This document shows positions 55,492 to 64,000 of a DNA stretch of 64,000 nt, in pieces. This DNA is from Zopfochytrium polystomum (taxonomy: Eukaryota; Chytridiomycota; Chytridiomycetes; Chytridiales; Chytridiaceae). The notes below the pieces were generated by a model, which had not been told where the DNA came from, searched no databases, and saw nothing but the letters and a program-made list of their open reading frames with translations. The stretch covers positions 186,001-250,000 of the forward strand of contig JAIVFJ010000062.1 of NCBI GenBank assembly GCA_025765615.1, given 5' to 3'. Numbering within the stretch: position 1 is the stretch's first letter; each line of letters starts with the position of its first letter. A program made the position numbers and the translations under genes.

Positions 55492-56644
55492 TTAAAAATA
55501 ACGCAGTATTTCCGTCGCCACAAACTCTCCAATCAACGCATGAGTCTTTGCGCTGTAATGCGCCGCATCCCAAAACAAATGCCCGTCCGCATCAGAACAC
55601 ACGGTCGGGGTCCCAGACGAAGTATCCACGCAGGGCTGAACGACGTTTGTAAACCCAAACTGCGACGGGCGCGTCACCAGTTGCTCGAAGAGTAGAGAAA
55701 AAGTCGTAGTACAGGACGCGGACTTTGAGCGTGTCGCGGTTGAACTGCTTGACCTTTTCTTTGAGGGATTTGTTGAATTGAATGGCGAGCGATTGGAGGT
55801 GATCGATCCCGGGCTGTGAGACGGATGCGAGGATGGGGAAGCGGGCGGGGTTGGGGATGTTCAGGACTACGATGTAGAGGGCGCCAGTAACGGTCGACTA
55901 TGGTTTTCACGTTGGTTACGACGTCAGTGGCGATCTGTGTGGATGGGTCGAACGGTCGGTCAGTGGATGAACGGTCAATTGAACGGGAGGATTCAGTTTT
56001 GGGAAAGATGTTACCTTCTCTGCAGTGAGGTTGTAGTGGTACAAGAAAAAATCCTCGAAGAAATCGTTGGCTCCAGACCACATCGTGTACAGAGTCTCGG
56101 TACCGATCGAGCTGAGAGGCCTGAGGTAAGGATCTTTGTGATGCGAAGTAAGTTCCACTCACTTGTTCTTGAGGTAGTTCGCAAAATCATTGTCAATCTG
56201 CTCGTTCACTGATGGCGAAGGGGTGTTGCTGGGACCAGAGATCCCGCGCACCGTCGCCCCGTTGGTCGAGGCACCACCCTTGGTTATCGGCGTCAACGAC
56301 AGTGCCATCCACACACCAACACAACTCACATAAGCGAAATCAACCAACTCGGCATCCAAGAACCTCGGCAGCGCGACCGTCTCCAGCCACACTGGCCCGT
56401 TGCTGTAGCGTCCACCATCGTATCCGAGCGCGGCGGGCGGCCACGTTCCGTTGGAGACGCGGCGGTAAAAGTTGCCGGTATCAGACCACGAGTCGCCGAA
56501 CGCGACGATCTTTGCAAAGCGGTGGGAGTGGCCGTGGTGGTTGCCGGGTGCGGGTGCGGAGTGGACTCGCAATAGGGAGGTGATGAGGAGAAGCAGCGGT
56601 AGAGCGAACGGCAGCGTGAGGCGTGATGGTGGTGGCGGGGGCAT
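55492..56644 (-). pseudogene. Secreted GDSL/SGNH hydrolase with two one-base insertions
   Basis: Minus-strand exons 56644-56330, 56278-56163, 56120-56015 and 55934-55492 (introns 51, 42 and 80 nt, all GT-AG). Exon 1 has a signal peptide (LTLPFALPLLLLITSLLRVH) and block I FGDSWSDTGN with the nucleophile Ser. The DFAYGGAS segment spans intron 1. Exon 3 holds block III GANDFF. Exon 4 encodes VVLNIPNPARFPIL, and the final block V DAAHYSAKTHALIG supplies the catalytic Asp and His. Two extra bases in exon 4 (CC at about 55893 and an A near 55692) break the frame; without both, exon 4 is 441 nt and in frame. Secreted esterases or lipases of this kind act on plant or lipid esters. Either a young pseudogene or sequence errors. 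Confidence 0.82.
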
Positions 56645-57032
56645 AGCAGGGTGGAGGCAGCGGATGTGTGGGGCACTTTTGTTGGAGGGTGGAGGCCTGT
56701 CTGGAAACGAAGACACTGACAGCAAGCCTTCCAAAGGCGGCATGAGCGAGGTAAAGGACATTTGGCAGCGTCGCCAAATGGTGTATTGCAGGGAGAAAGC
56801 TGGCCTGCACAGTTTTCTGTTTGAATGAATAGAGCAAAATACTTCTCCAACCGTTTGAAGTGCAAGAAGAAAACGAAAAACGAAGAATTGGAGAGATAAA
56901 AGATCTTGATTTCCCGATTCTGTATCGACTGCGAGAACGATGAGGAGTTTTTAAGGCAACCAATGTAACGAATCCGGCTTGACGTGCGACTGGTGAGGGG
57001 TGATAATTCCGATAAATAAACTAAGCAATAAA
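56645..57032. other. Intergenic, no gene seen
   Basis: Upstream of the GDSL gene and downstream of the multi-TM gene; no motif. Confidence 0.4.
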
Positions 57033-58369
57033 CTAAGCAGAGATGGCGCCGTAGCCCGCAAGTTTTTCTACTGGGTAAGCACCGAGAGTTGTAGCCCACA
57101 ACGAAGTCTGCCGCAGTGAGTACGGATAGAGCACGCCGAGCTCCATGATCTGGCAGAAGTGGAAGTCTGTAGACGGGCACCACGCGAGCTCCAGGTAGAC
57201 GGGCGGCGAGGCGGCGCTGCGTCCGAACACGGCGAGAAGCTCGACGAGCGTTAGCGCGAGCATCGGGATGTTGAGATACATCATCAAGGGGCTGTGGCCC
57301 TGGATCGACTCAAAGTACCCGCCGACCGCTGCCCCTAGCGCGAGGAACTTGAAAACTGCCCAAAAGTCAAGGAACATTGCGAAATCTGCGAGCAGGTCAG
57401 AAACTTCGACACGATGTTTTGGAATGCGTGGGCAAACCTGGTTGCCGAATCTGGCAGATGAGTGTTGTCGTTGACGTCGCATTGAAGGTCGAGTTTGAAA
57501 CGGGGGGTTCCGCGTAGTCTCCGCACGCAAACAAGGGTCCTTGAAACAGGTCCGTCTCCTTATTATCATCTCCAACAACGCTAACGTGGTTGTACAGATA
57601 GTTCGGCTGGACGAAGAGAGCGTCCGAATCCTCCCCGTACTGGTATGAACCGTTAAACTGTACGACGGTCCGAACACCGGTGAAGGACGTGTTTCCAGTG
57701 AGAGTCGCTTTCTTGATTGCAAAGCAGAACGCCAGGGCGACGAGGAAAAGGTTGAAACCGAAACGGATCAGGTCAGCAAAGGACGTGTCGGATGAATGTC
57801 TCCTTGCGGGAGAGAAGAGCTTCGTGTACGGCTTTGGTTGGACCAGAGCGAATGCGCTGGAGTACAGAAAGAACGAAGGAGAGTACCCGAACGGCCTGTT
57901 CCAGGTGCCGGCGCCGATGAAAACGAACAGCGAGAAGTACGAATAAAGATCCAAAATGATGCTGACGACGAGAAGGATCAACCAAATCGGGTTTGCGATG
58001 ACCCAGCACAACCGGCTCGATCTCCGCGGACCGCTCTTGCGTTTATAGCCTGAAGGCGCATTATCTGAGGCAGCCGCGGCGGCTTTCGAGTCCATGCGAT
58101 CCGAGTGATGCGGGCCACTTCCCAAGACTTTGTGCGTCACCCAAATGGAAATGACTCCTACGGCGGCTGCGACGATCATGAAGACGAAAGACGCAAAGAC
58201 CAGGCCGGTAGGGGATGGCTATCTCGAAGGACTCTGCTGATATGAGGCCAGGGGTCGCGGTGGAAGTGTACGTGGGATCGCCGCCCGTGAGCGGAGTGCC
58301 GTCGCGTCGCAGAGTTGCTGTTGGGAATGCGGAGGCGGCCGCCGGCCCGATGGGAAGTGGATGAACCAT
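57033..58369 (-). CDS. Multi-spanning membrane protein of unknown family
   Basis: Two minus-strand exons, 58369-57438 and 57385-57033 (GTTTGC donor, CTCGCAG acceptor). One extra base in the GGGG run at 58211-58214 breaks the frame before helix 1; without it the protein is 427 residues. At least six hydrophobic helices are visible: GLVFASFVFMIVAAAVGVIS, NPIWLILLVVSIILDLYSYF, SFFLYSSAFALV, FGFNLFLVALAFCFAIKKA, FWAVFKFLALGAAVGGYF and MMYLNIPMLALTLVELLAVF. A large loop with N-glycosylation sites (NTSF, NGSY, NSTF, NATS) is probably lumenal or extracellular. The cytosolic loop is Lys/Arg-rich. There is no signal peptide. The family is not recognised. Confidence 0.6.
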
Positions 58370-58382
58370 GGGGGGGGGGGGG
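58370..58382. repeat. 13-nt poly-G tract next to the start codon
   Basis: A pure G run directly before the minus-strand ATG at 58369 (C run on the coding strand), so it lies in the leader. Confidence 0.85.
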
Positions 58383-58486
58383 GTGTTTGAGTGGGTTACT
58401 TTAGTGTTTTTTGATTCGCCAGGGTGGTGGATTGCCCGCCGTCCCTTTTTATTTGGAATCGGTGGAAGGGAAGCGTCGGGAAAACG

Positions 58487-58534
58487 TGTGTGTGTGTGTG
58501 TGTGAGTGTGAGTGTGAGTGTGTGTGTGTGTGTG
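58487..58534. repeat. (GT)n microsatellite
   Basis: About 48 bp, GT with GTGA interruptions, roughly 120-165 bp upstream of the multi-TM gene. Confidence 0.9.
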
Positions 58535-58766
58535 GCCGAGTTTCGGGCACATCTCAAGTCACTTGGCGCGCCAAAGTTGTTTTCATTGTTGAAACAACCA
58601 AAAACATGAAAGAAAACACGCGCGCTTCTGTGGCGACGGGAAACGACTGGGCGCCAAGGCGCCAATTTATTCCTTGACGCGCTCCACTCCAACACGACGA
58701 CAACCTCAGGCGCAATGATGCGTTGACAAGGTACATGCAGGTCCTACGGAAAAAAGGAATCTTCTG

Positions 58767-59987
58767 ATGGGGGCAACCACCGCCTCCACCGCTTGCGACT
58801 TTCTGTCGCGCCTCCCGACCGAGCTGCACCAGGCGGCCTTCTTGCTCCTCGACGACCCCGTCGCGCTGCACCGGCTGCGCGCAGTGTCGCGCGCCTGGCG
58901 ATCCATCATCCTCGCGTCGTGCCTCGACTCCCTGCCCTTCGCCCGCGCGTCCCTCTCCCGCCTCGCAGCCTTGCTCGGCGACGTCTACCGCTTCAGGCTG
59001 CCATGGCGCCACCTGCACCCGTCCTACCGCGCCGCCTTCCTGTCGCTCAACAACCTATCCGAAGATGCCATCGACCGCATCTACGGCGGATCGCTCTGGT
59101 CGTCCTGCAGCCCGCCCGATCGTGTTTCTCAGTCTGCGCGGAATGTGACCGTCGCGATCCGAGTCAACCTTGCCATCGCGCGATCGGCGCTAAAGGACCG
59201 GACAACGCGGATCGACGATGGAGAATTCGAAGTCGGCCCGTTCCGATGGGCCAGCTGCATCGGACGACGTGGATCTGCTCGAAGACCTCCTCGCCCTTGT
59301 AGCCGCCGCGAGGTGGACCCACGCGGAATCCCTCCTCATCGAGAGCCTCTGTGAATCGTTGTACATTGCCCTTCGCAAAGGAGCGACAAACGCCATCCTC
59401 TTCCTCCTCAACGACACGAACGCCGCCGAGCTCGCCGACAAGCCTCACGTCCTCGCCCTCGCCGCGTCCCACGGAAACATTGACACCGTCCGCCTCCTCC
59501 TCTCCTCTGGATTTGACCCCCTCCTCCCGGCCCGGGGTCTGTCCGACCCGACGACGACGACGACGGGCCTCGCCGCCGCCGAAGCACTCCGCGCAGCGGC
59601 CATCAACGGCCACCTCAACGTCGTGCGTCTCCTCGCCGACCGCATCCACGGCGGCGACCTCAGCGCGCTCGGACGCCCCGCACGTGTTTGAGGAGGCGTG
59701 CGCGGGCGGGCACGTCGAGACAGTGCAGTTCTTGTTGGACCACACGGACGCGGACCCGGCGCACGGCGGGAACCTAGGCGCTGGTGCGTGCCGCGTCCGG
59801 CGGGCACGCCGACGTCGTGAGGGTGCTGCTGGCGGACGAGAGGGTGCGCGGCGGCGACGTGACCGTCGCGCTGATGAGCGCGGTGCGGTGCGGCCACGAG
59901 GGCGTGATGCGGCTGTTTGTGCGGTTCGGGCTGATTGAGGACTGCGAGCTGGAGGCGGCGTCGGTGGACGCGTTTTTCGATTGGTGA
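58767..59987 (+). CDS. F-box and ankyrin-repeat protein (frame broken at three sites)
   Basis: An F-box (FLSRLPTELHQAAFLLLDDP, then HRLRAVSRAWRSII) covers residues about 12-50. A linker (GDVYRFRLPWRHLHPSY) and four to five ankyrin repeats follow: HVLALAASHGNIDTVRLLLS, ALRAAAINGHLNVVRLLADR, HVFEEACAGGHVETVQFLLD, ALVRAASGGHADVVRVLLAD and ALMSAVRCGHEGVMRLFVRF, then stop. This layout fits an SCF ubiquitin-ligase substrate receptor. Three single extra bases (about 59258, GG at 59671-59672, GG at 59777-59778) break the frame. Discounting all three gives exactly 1218 nt (405 residues), so the protein is probably intact and the breaks are likely sequence errors. Translation as written would stop near 59354. 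Confidence 0.75.
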
Positions 59988-60313
59988 TTTTTTTTTTTAT
60001 TTGTGCCAGAGATTCCCTGTGGCCGGCTAAGCACTTCGCGTGGTGTTTGGATTCCAGATTTGCAGCCTTTGGTTGCGATCCGGTCATCATTTTCAACACC
60101 ATAACGCAGCGGCGGGAGCCGCTGCATCACCAAGCAACAACATGGAGAGCTGTCGTAGCGGAATTCCTGCCACCCTCGCTAGCACCAGAGTTACTTCTTG
60201 CTCTTTCTCACCATCGAGGCCGGCAGACGAAGTTTCATTTCAACGCCATAATGCATCTACTTTGCCGGTGCATCACCAAGAACTACCCTCCCTGCTCGCG
60301 CGGCGTAAAGGAC

Positions 60314-60317
<4 letters not shown>
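59988..60317. other. Intergenic, no gene seen
   Basis: Two short similar stretches (near 60100-60136 and 60240-60280, both ending GCATCACCAAG) are the only feature. Confidence 0.4.
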
Positions 60318-60349
<32 letters not shown>

Positions 60350-61819
60350 GAGAGGGAGAGAGCACCCCGTTCACCACACCCCGAACAGACAGACTCGTTT
60401 CTTTCGTCGTGTCAACAAAGGAGGGAGTCGGTACTTTCGCGCCGACGGGCGTGGCCTTGCGTCACCCCTTTCCTCTCCCCCTTTTCTCTCTTTTCTCTTT
60501 TTCTTACTTTTTTTGCCATGTTTGGCCCAAAAAAGCGGTTAAAAACAGCCAAAGTATTAATGATCAAGAGACAGGCAGGAAGACAGGAAAAAAAAAACGA
60601 CTGTCAAGTCCACCTGTGGGCGCCGTGCGACGCGACGTAGATGCAGCGCTCCTGCTCTTGGCGAAGAGTAAATGTGTCCCAACTCGTTCATCACTGATTC
60701 CAGCCAGTACCTGGGCGTCAGGCTCACAAGTGGTGGCATCCTTTCAAGACCGACCTGTCACCAGGTTGTTGCATCTCCTCTTCGCTTCAACTGAAGATTA
60801 TTAAGGGCAAAGGACACCGACTGGGAGGCCTTCCAACCAGTCTGTTTCATTACTGGGTGAGAATGGGCTGAAATTTATGGGAGCAGGCGAGGTTTCAAGA
60901 GCCTATTTAAAACCACTTTGGAGCACGGATAGGTGGGGGAGACCAGGAGAAAGCGGCAGCACAAGAAAAGATCTCTTCATAAAGCGCAGGACGCTGTCTC
61001 TGCGTCCGCTTGTGGGTAGTGTATTCTTTGTTGCTTGAACCAAAAAACTGTTGGTGGCAATCCAGCTGGAGCAGTGAGGGAGTTGGCCAGGACGAAACCT
61101 ATGAAGAAGTATAAGCACAGAGGCACGCACCTTGTTAGGCGGAACTGACTGGTTAGCAGCAAGAGGCACAAGACGGACCTGAACCTATTGTGACCGTCAG
61201 TTATCGTTCTCACAATGCCCATGGGAGAGCAAGCCACCACCAATGCAGACCTGGGCACTGGCTTGTGCTGTTGACAAATACTCTGAGTATTAAGTGGAAC
61301 AGAAACCCAGTGTTAACAGTTTTCCTCCTCCTCTGCTCAAGCAGATAATATAGGAGAGGTTTTTTACCCTGTGCCGGTCACACTTGCCTAGCAACTATTA
61401 CAGCGTGTATATCATCTGTATCAATAATTCATAACAGAGTTTTTTTTCTCTTTCTCTCCAAGCTGGGGAGAAGGACCACCCACAAACACATATCTCCACT
61501 TCATTCAGTAGGGAGCTTGTGGGCAGGCGACGCCGTCGGCTGCAGTTTGGATCAGGATGGGCACAGACGGCCACGATGGACAGCTGCCGCGGAACTGACG
61601 GTCGTTTTTTTTTTTTTTTTTGTTTTTTTTTCTGTGTTCCTGCCTGTCTCTCAGATCATATTAATACTTTGACTGTTTTTTAACCGCTTTTTGGGCCAAG
61701 AAAGGAAAAAAAAGTACGAAAAAGAGAAAAGGAGAAAAAACGAGGGAGAGGAAAGGGGCGACGCACTCCTCCTTTGTTGACACGACGAAAGAAACGAATC
61801 TGTCTGTCGGGGGGTGAAC

Positions 61820-61910
<91 letters not shown>
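60318..61910. mobile_element. 1.6-kb fold-back element with about 300-bp inverted arms tipped by (GA)n
   Basis: Left arm about 60318-60610 and right arm about 61592-61910 are reverse complements with roughly 75-80 percent identity. Shared stretches include CAGACAGA, CGTTTCTTTCGTCGTGTCAA, CAAAGGAGG, CCCCTTTCCTCTCCC, GGCCCAAAAA, AGCGGTTAAAAA, AAAGTATTAAT and GAGACAGGCAGGAA. Both outer tips are pure GA (60318-60360 and 61822-61910). The 1.0-kb centre has no recognisable protein. The layout is that of a fold-back or large-TIR non-autonomous transposon; no target duplication could be identified. Confidence 0.6.
61822..61910. repeat. 89-bp (GA)n microsatellite
   Basis: Pure GA repeat at the right tip of the fold-back element; the left tip carries a 43-bp GA tract. 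Confidence 0.95.
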
Positions 61911-61912
<2 letters not shown>

Positions 61913-62261
61913 GGAAACGCAGAGCATCAAAGGGAAAGAGAGACAGACAAACAGAATAAGCGAAATTTCCTTTTCCTTTTCAGGTCGCCCGATGAAATCT
62001 GGGGACTTGTCCGCAAGCTAGCGGGTTCCGCTTTTTGTTGTTGGATTAATAGTACTCACACACACTTCCCAAAGCGGCTGGGTCACACTCGACCCGTGTC
62101 TTCCAAACCGCATCAATTCAATTCAAACAGATGGCTCCGCCCACACAATCATTCAGTGCCACGACCGCGCAAACACTGCGGTTCATCCATACACTAACAC
62201 TCTTCCGTTGTGTGCCCGCCGCCCCCCCCGAACGCACTTCCACACGGCCACTCTCACCGGC
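61911..62261. other. Upstream region of the secreted kinase-like gene
   Basis: No separate gene is present. It contains the probable promoter of the gene starting at 62262. Confidence 0.4.
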
Positions 62262-63767
62262 ATGCCCTCACGTCGACACCCTCGCCGTCACGGTCCCTGC
62301 GGCCGCTTTTATGCCCCCATCGCCCTTCGCCCGCTGCTCCTGTTGGCAGCCGTCCTCGTGCTCCTCCCATCGCAATTTGGAACCACTCTGCCGTTCGCCC
62401 TCGCCGCCGGGCCCAGCAGCAGCAGCAGCAGCGGCAGCGAAGAATCAAAGGTCAAGAGAGATTGGACTCGAGTGGCCCCCCCTCGTCCTTCCTTGCTTGG
62501 CTCTGCCTTATGGGCTCTTCCCCCCTCCTCAAGATCGATATCTATTACTTGGACTAAGCGTGATCACCCCCAACATAGGCAGGGACAACACAAATCGTTG
62601 GCGGCGTGTCGATTGCGGTAAGGTCATTTCTTTTTGGTGTTTGCGCTTTAGGTTGGCTCATTTTCGCTGCCAAAAGGTCGGCGACAAAGTTGCGAATCAG
62701 GGCAAGATGGCGACCGTTTACCATGCCAAACACGGATCCGACGATGTGATATACAAGGAGGCGCGAAGGAAGTTTTGGGCAAACGAAGTGGACGCGACGA
62801 GAGCCGGTAACTGGCCGAGTTACTTTCTTTGTTTTTGCCATCAATCTAACACAGGTTCGCCCCTCACGTCGCTTCGGTTTGGCTGTTCAGCTGGCCAGCT
62901 CGTTGCGGAAGAAGGCGGCAAAATAATGGTGCAAAAAAAGGTCGGCACGACGGGAGTGAAGGACTGGCTTCGGACGCAGAAAGCCAACCCCGAGGCAAAG
63001 TCAAAGTACCTTTTGAACCTCGAGGATGCACGAGACCACCCCAACAAAGTGAAATTGAGCGACGCGATTTACGGCCAGATCGCGAAGCAGCAAAAGGATG
63101 TTGGCTACGTTCATTCTGACATGAATCCTGGAAACATTCGCGTTCACGCCAGCCCCAGCGATAAACCGGTAGAGTTGGTGTTTGGGTTGCACGCAGAAGA
63201 CTTATTTTCTCTTTTCCTTGTTTCTTTCCCTTCCCACCGTAGGGAGTCGTCCCCAAAATGGAGCTCATCGACTGGGGAATGGGTAAGCCACGCAGTTCGC
63301 CTTTCCCTTTCTATTTTTGTGACAGGTTCATTATGAGCTTTGCCTTACTGGCTCCCCCGCTCCTTCCCACCGCTTTCAAACCCCTCAAACAGCCAAGAAA
63401 ATTTCCGACGAGCACACCGTCGAAGGCCGACAAGATCGCGACTACGCCAACATCCGGAAAACCTGCGGGCTAGCTGGGTTCCAGTTCCGCGCCAACCGCG
63501 GGCTAGTTCCGCCGCGCCGGCAACGGCGCGTGCGCCACCGGCGCCTCAAAGACGGGGAACAAGGGCGTCGGCAACAATGCCGTCAAGGCCACTGCCGCCG
63601 GCGCGAAGGGCCGCGGAATTGTCGCTCCTGCGGCCGCCAGCAGCAAGAAAGCGGTGACGCCCAAAGCCAACGAGGCTTCTGGCAGGAAGCCGGTGAAGAG
63701 CGGAGGTGGAGGTGCAAATGGTGGTGGCAAGGCTGCCGCGACGACCGGTCGCCGGGTGGGAAAGTAA
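62262..63767 (+). CDS. Secreted or membrane-anchored kinase-like protein
   Basis: Exons 62262-62450, 62579-62617, 62677-62806, 62891-63168, 63243-63282 and 63393-63767, all GT-AG. A signal or anchor (LLLLAAVLVLLPSQFGTTL) begins the protein. A kinase-like core follows: an N-lobe KMATVYHAKHGSDDVIYKEA (Lys in VIYKE as the likely nucleotide-binding lysine), the catalytic loop VGYVHSDMNPGNIRVH (H-x-D with Asn, retained) and an LIDWG motif in the DFG position. The order matches small secreted kinases. A Lys/Gly/Ala-rich basic tail ends GRRVGK. One extra C (CC at 63509-63510) breaks the last exon; without it the coding length is 1050 nt (349 residues). Substrate unknown; residues needed for catalysis appear to be present. 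Confidence 0.7.
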
Positions 63768-64000
63768 AACGAGAGTCTGCCCAAAGACTTTTAGTGGATG
63801 TGGTGCGAGAAAGAGTGAAAAGAAGTGCGCATCTGTGAAGGGGAGCGAACAGGGTTTTTTTATCATCCTAAGGAAAACGGACAAAGTAAGGCAATCACAC
63901 GTACACCGCATTGAGAGGACTATTTATTTTTACACGTGAGAACCGTTTAATTCACGTCCGGTTTATGATATCACTCAAACACTAATCGAAAAGCTGGCAC
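63768..64000. other. Downstream flank to the window edge
   Basis: No gene was seen before the window ends. Confidence 0.4.

Noticed and set aside
61431..61640. Possible transposase gene inside the fold-back element
   Set aside because: Short open frames show no DDE, RVT or zinc-finger signature on either strand.

Overview
This window is nuclear DNA of a fungus, most likely a zoosporic (chytrid-like) lineage. The evidence is direct: short GT-AG introns of about 45-180 nt (plus one GC-AG), about one gene per 3 kb, a GET4 gene, a PHYH gene with a type 2 peroxisomal signal, an HDEL-ended BiP sequence, DHA2-type drug transporters and a class II tRNA-Ser. The chytrid assignment rests on a family of 29-residue LQWWK repeat proteins and is an inference. 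No virus, plasmid, prokaryotic operon or CRISPR array is visible.

Layout. 0-2.4 kb: a quinone-reductase-like NmrA gene and a broken membrane-protein gene. 2.4-6.2 kb: gene-poor, with a 532-bp inverted-repeat element and a decayed F-box/WD gene. 6.2-13 kb: a transglutaminase-like gene, an SDR gene with a decayed tandem copy, and a complete five-exon PHYH. 13-17 kb: a single-pass membrane protein diverging from a secreted Reeler-domain protein. 17-22 kb: an intact LQWWK-repeat gene, a five-exon kinase-like gene and large microsatellites. 22-28 kb: a small secreted protein, then a graveyard of LQWWK-repeat fragments interrupted by two copies of an unknown family. 28-36 kb: a YMR226C-like SDR, fragments of a transporter and an M28 peptidase, and a BiP (KAR2) pseudogene split by a 1.6-kb segment that carries a second NmrA gene. 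36-46 kb: two DHA2 transporters in inverted orientation, with a DUF4188 gene between them. 46-53.5 kb: GET4, a second Ser/Thr-rich membrane protein and a Rossmann-fold gene. 53.5-64 kb: tRNA-Ser, a GDSL hydrolase, a multi-TM protein, an F-box/ankyrin gene, a 1.6-kb fold-back element tipped by GA microsatellites, and a secreted kinase-like gene.

The genes are independent eukaryotic units rather than one pathway. PHYH (peroxisomal alpha-oxidation) and GET4 (tail-anchored protein delivery) are the clearest housekeeping genes. The rest is dominated by oxidoreductases, transport, cell-surface proteins and lineage-specific repeat families. Many otherwise well-conserved genes are broken by exactly one nucleotide, often in a short mononucleotide run. 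Several of these become exact multiples of three once the extra base is discounted, so some of the pseudogenes may be sequence errors.
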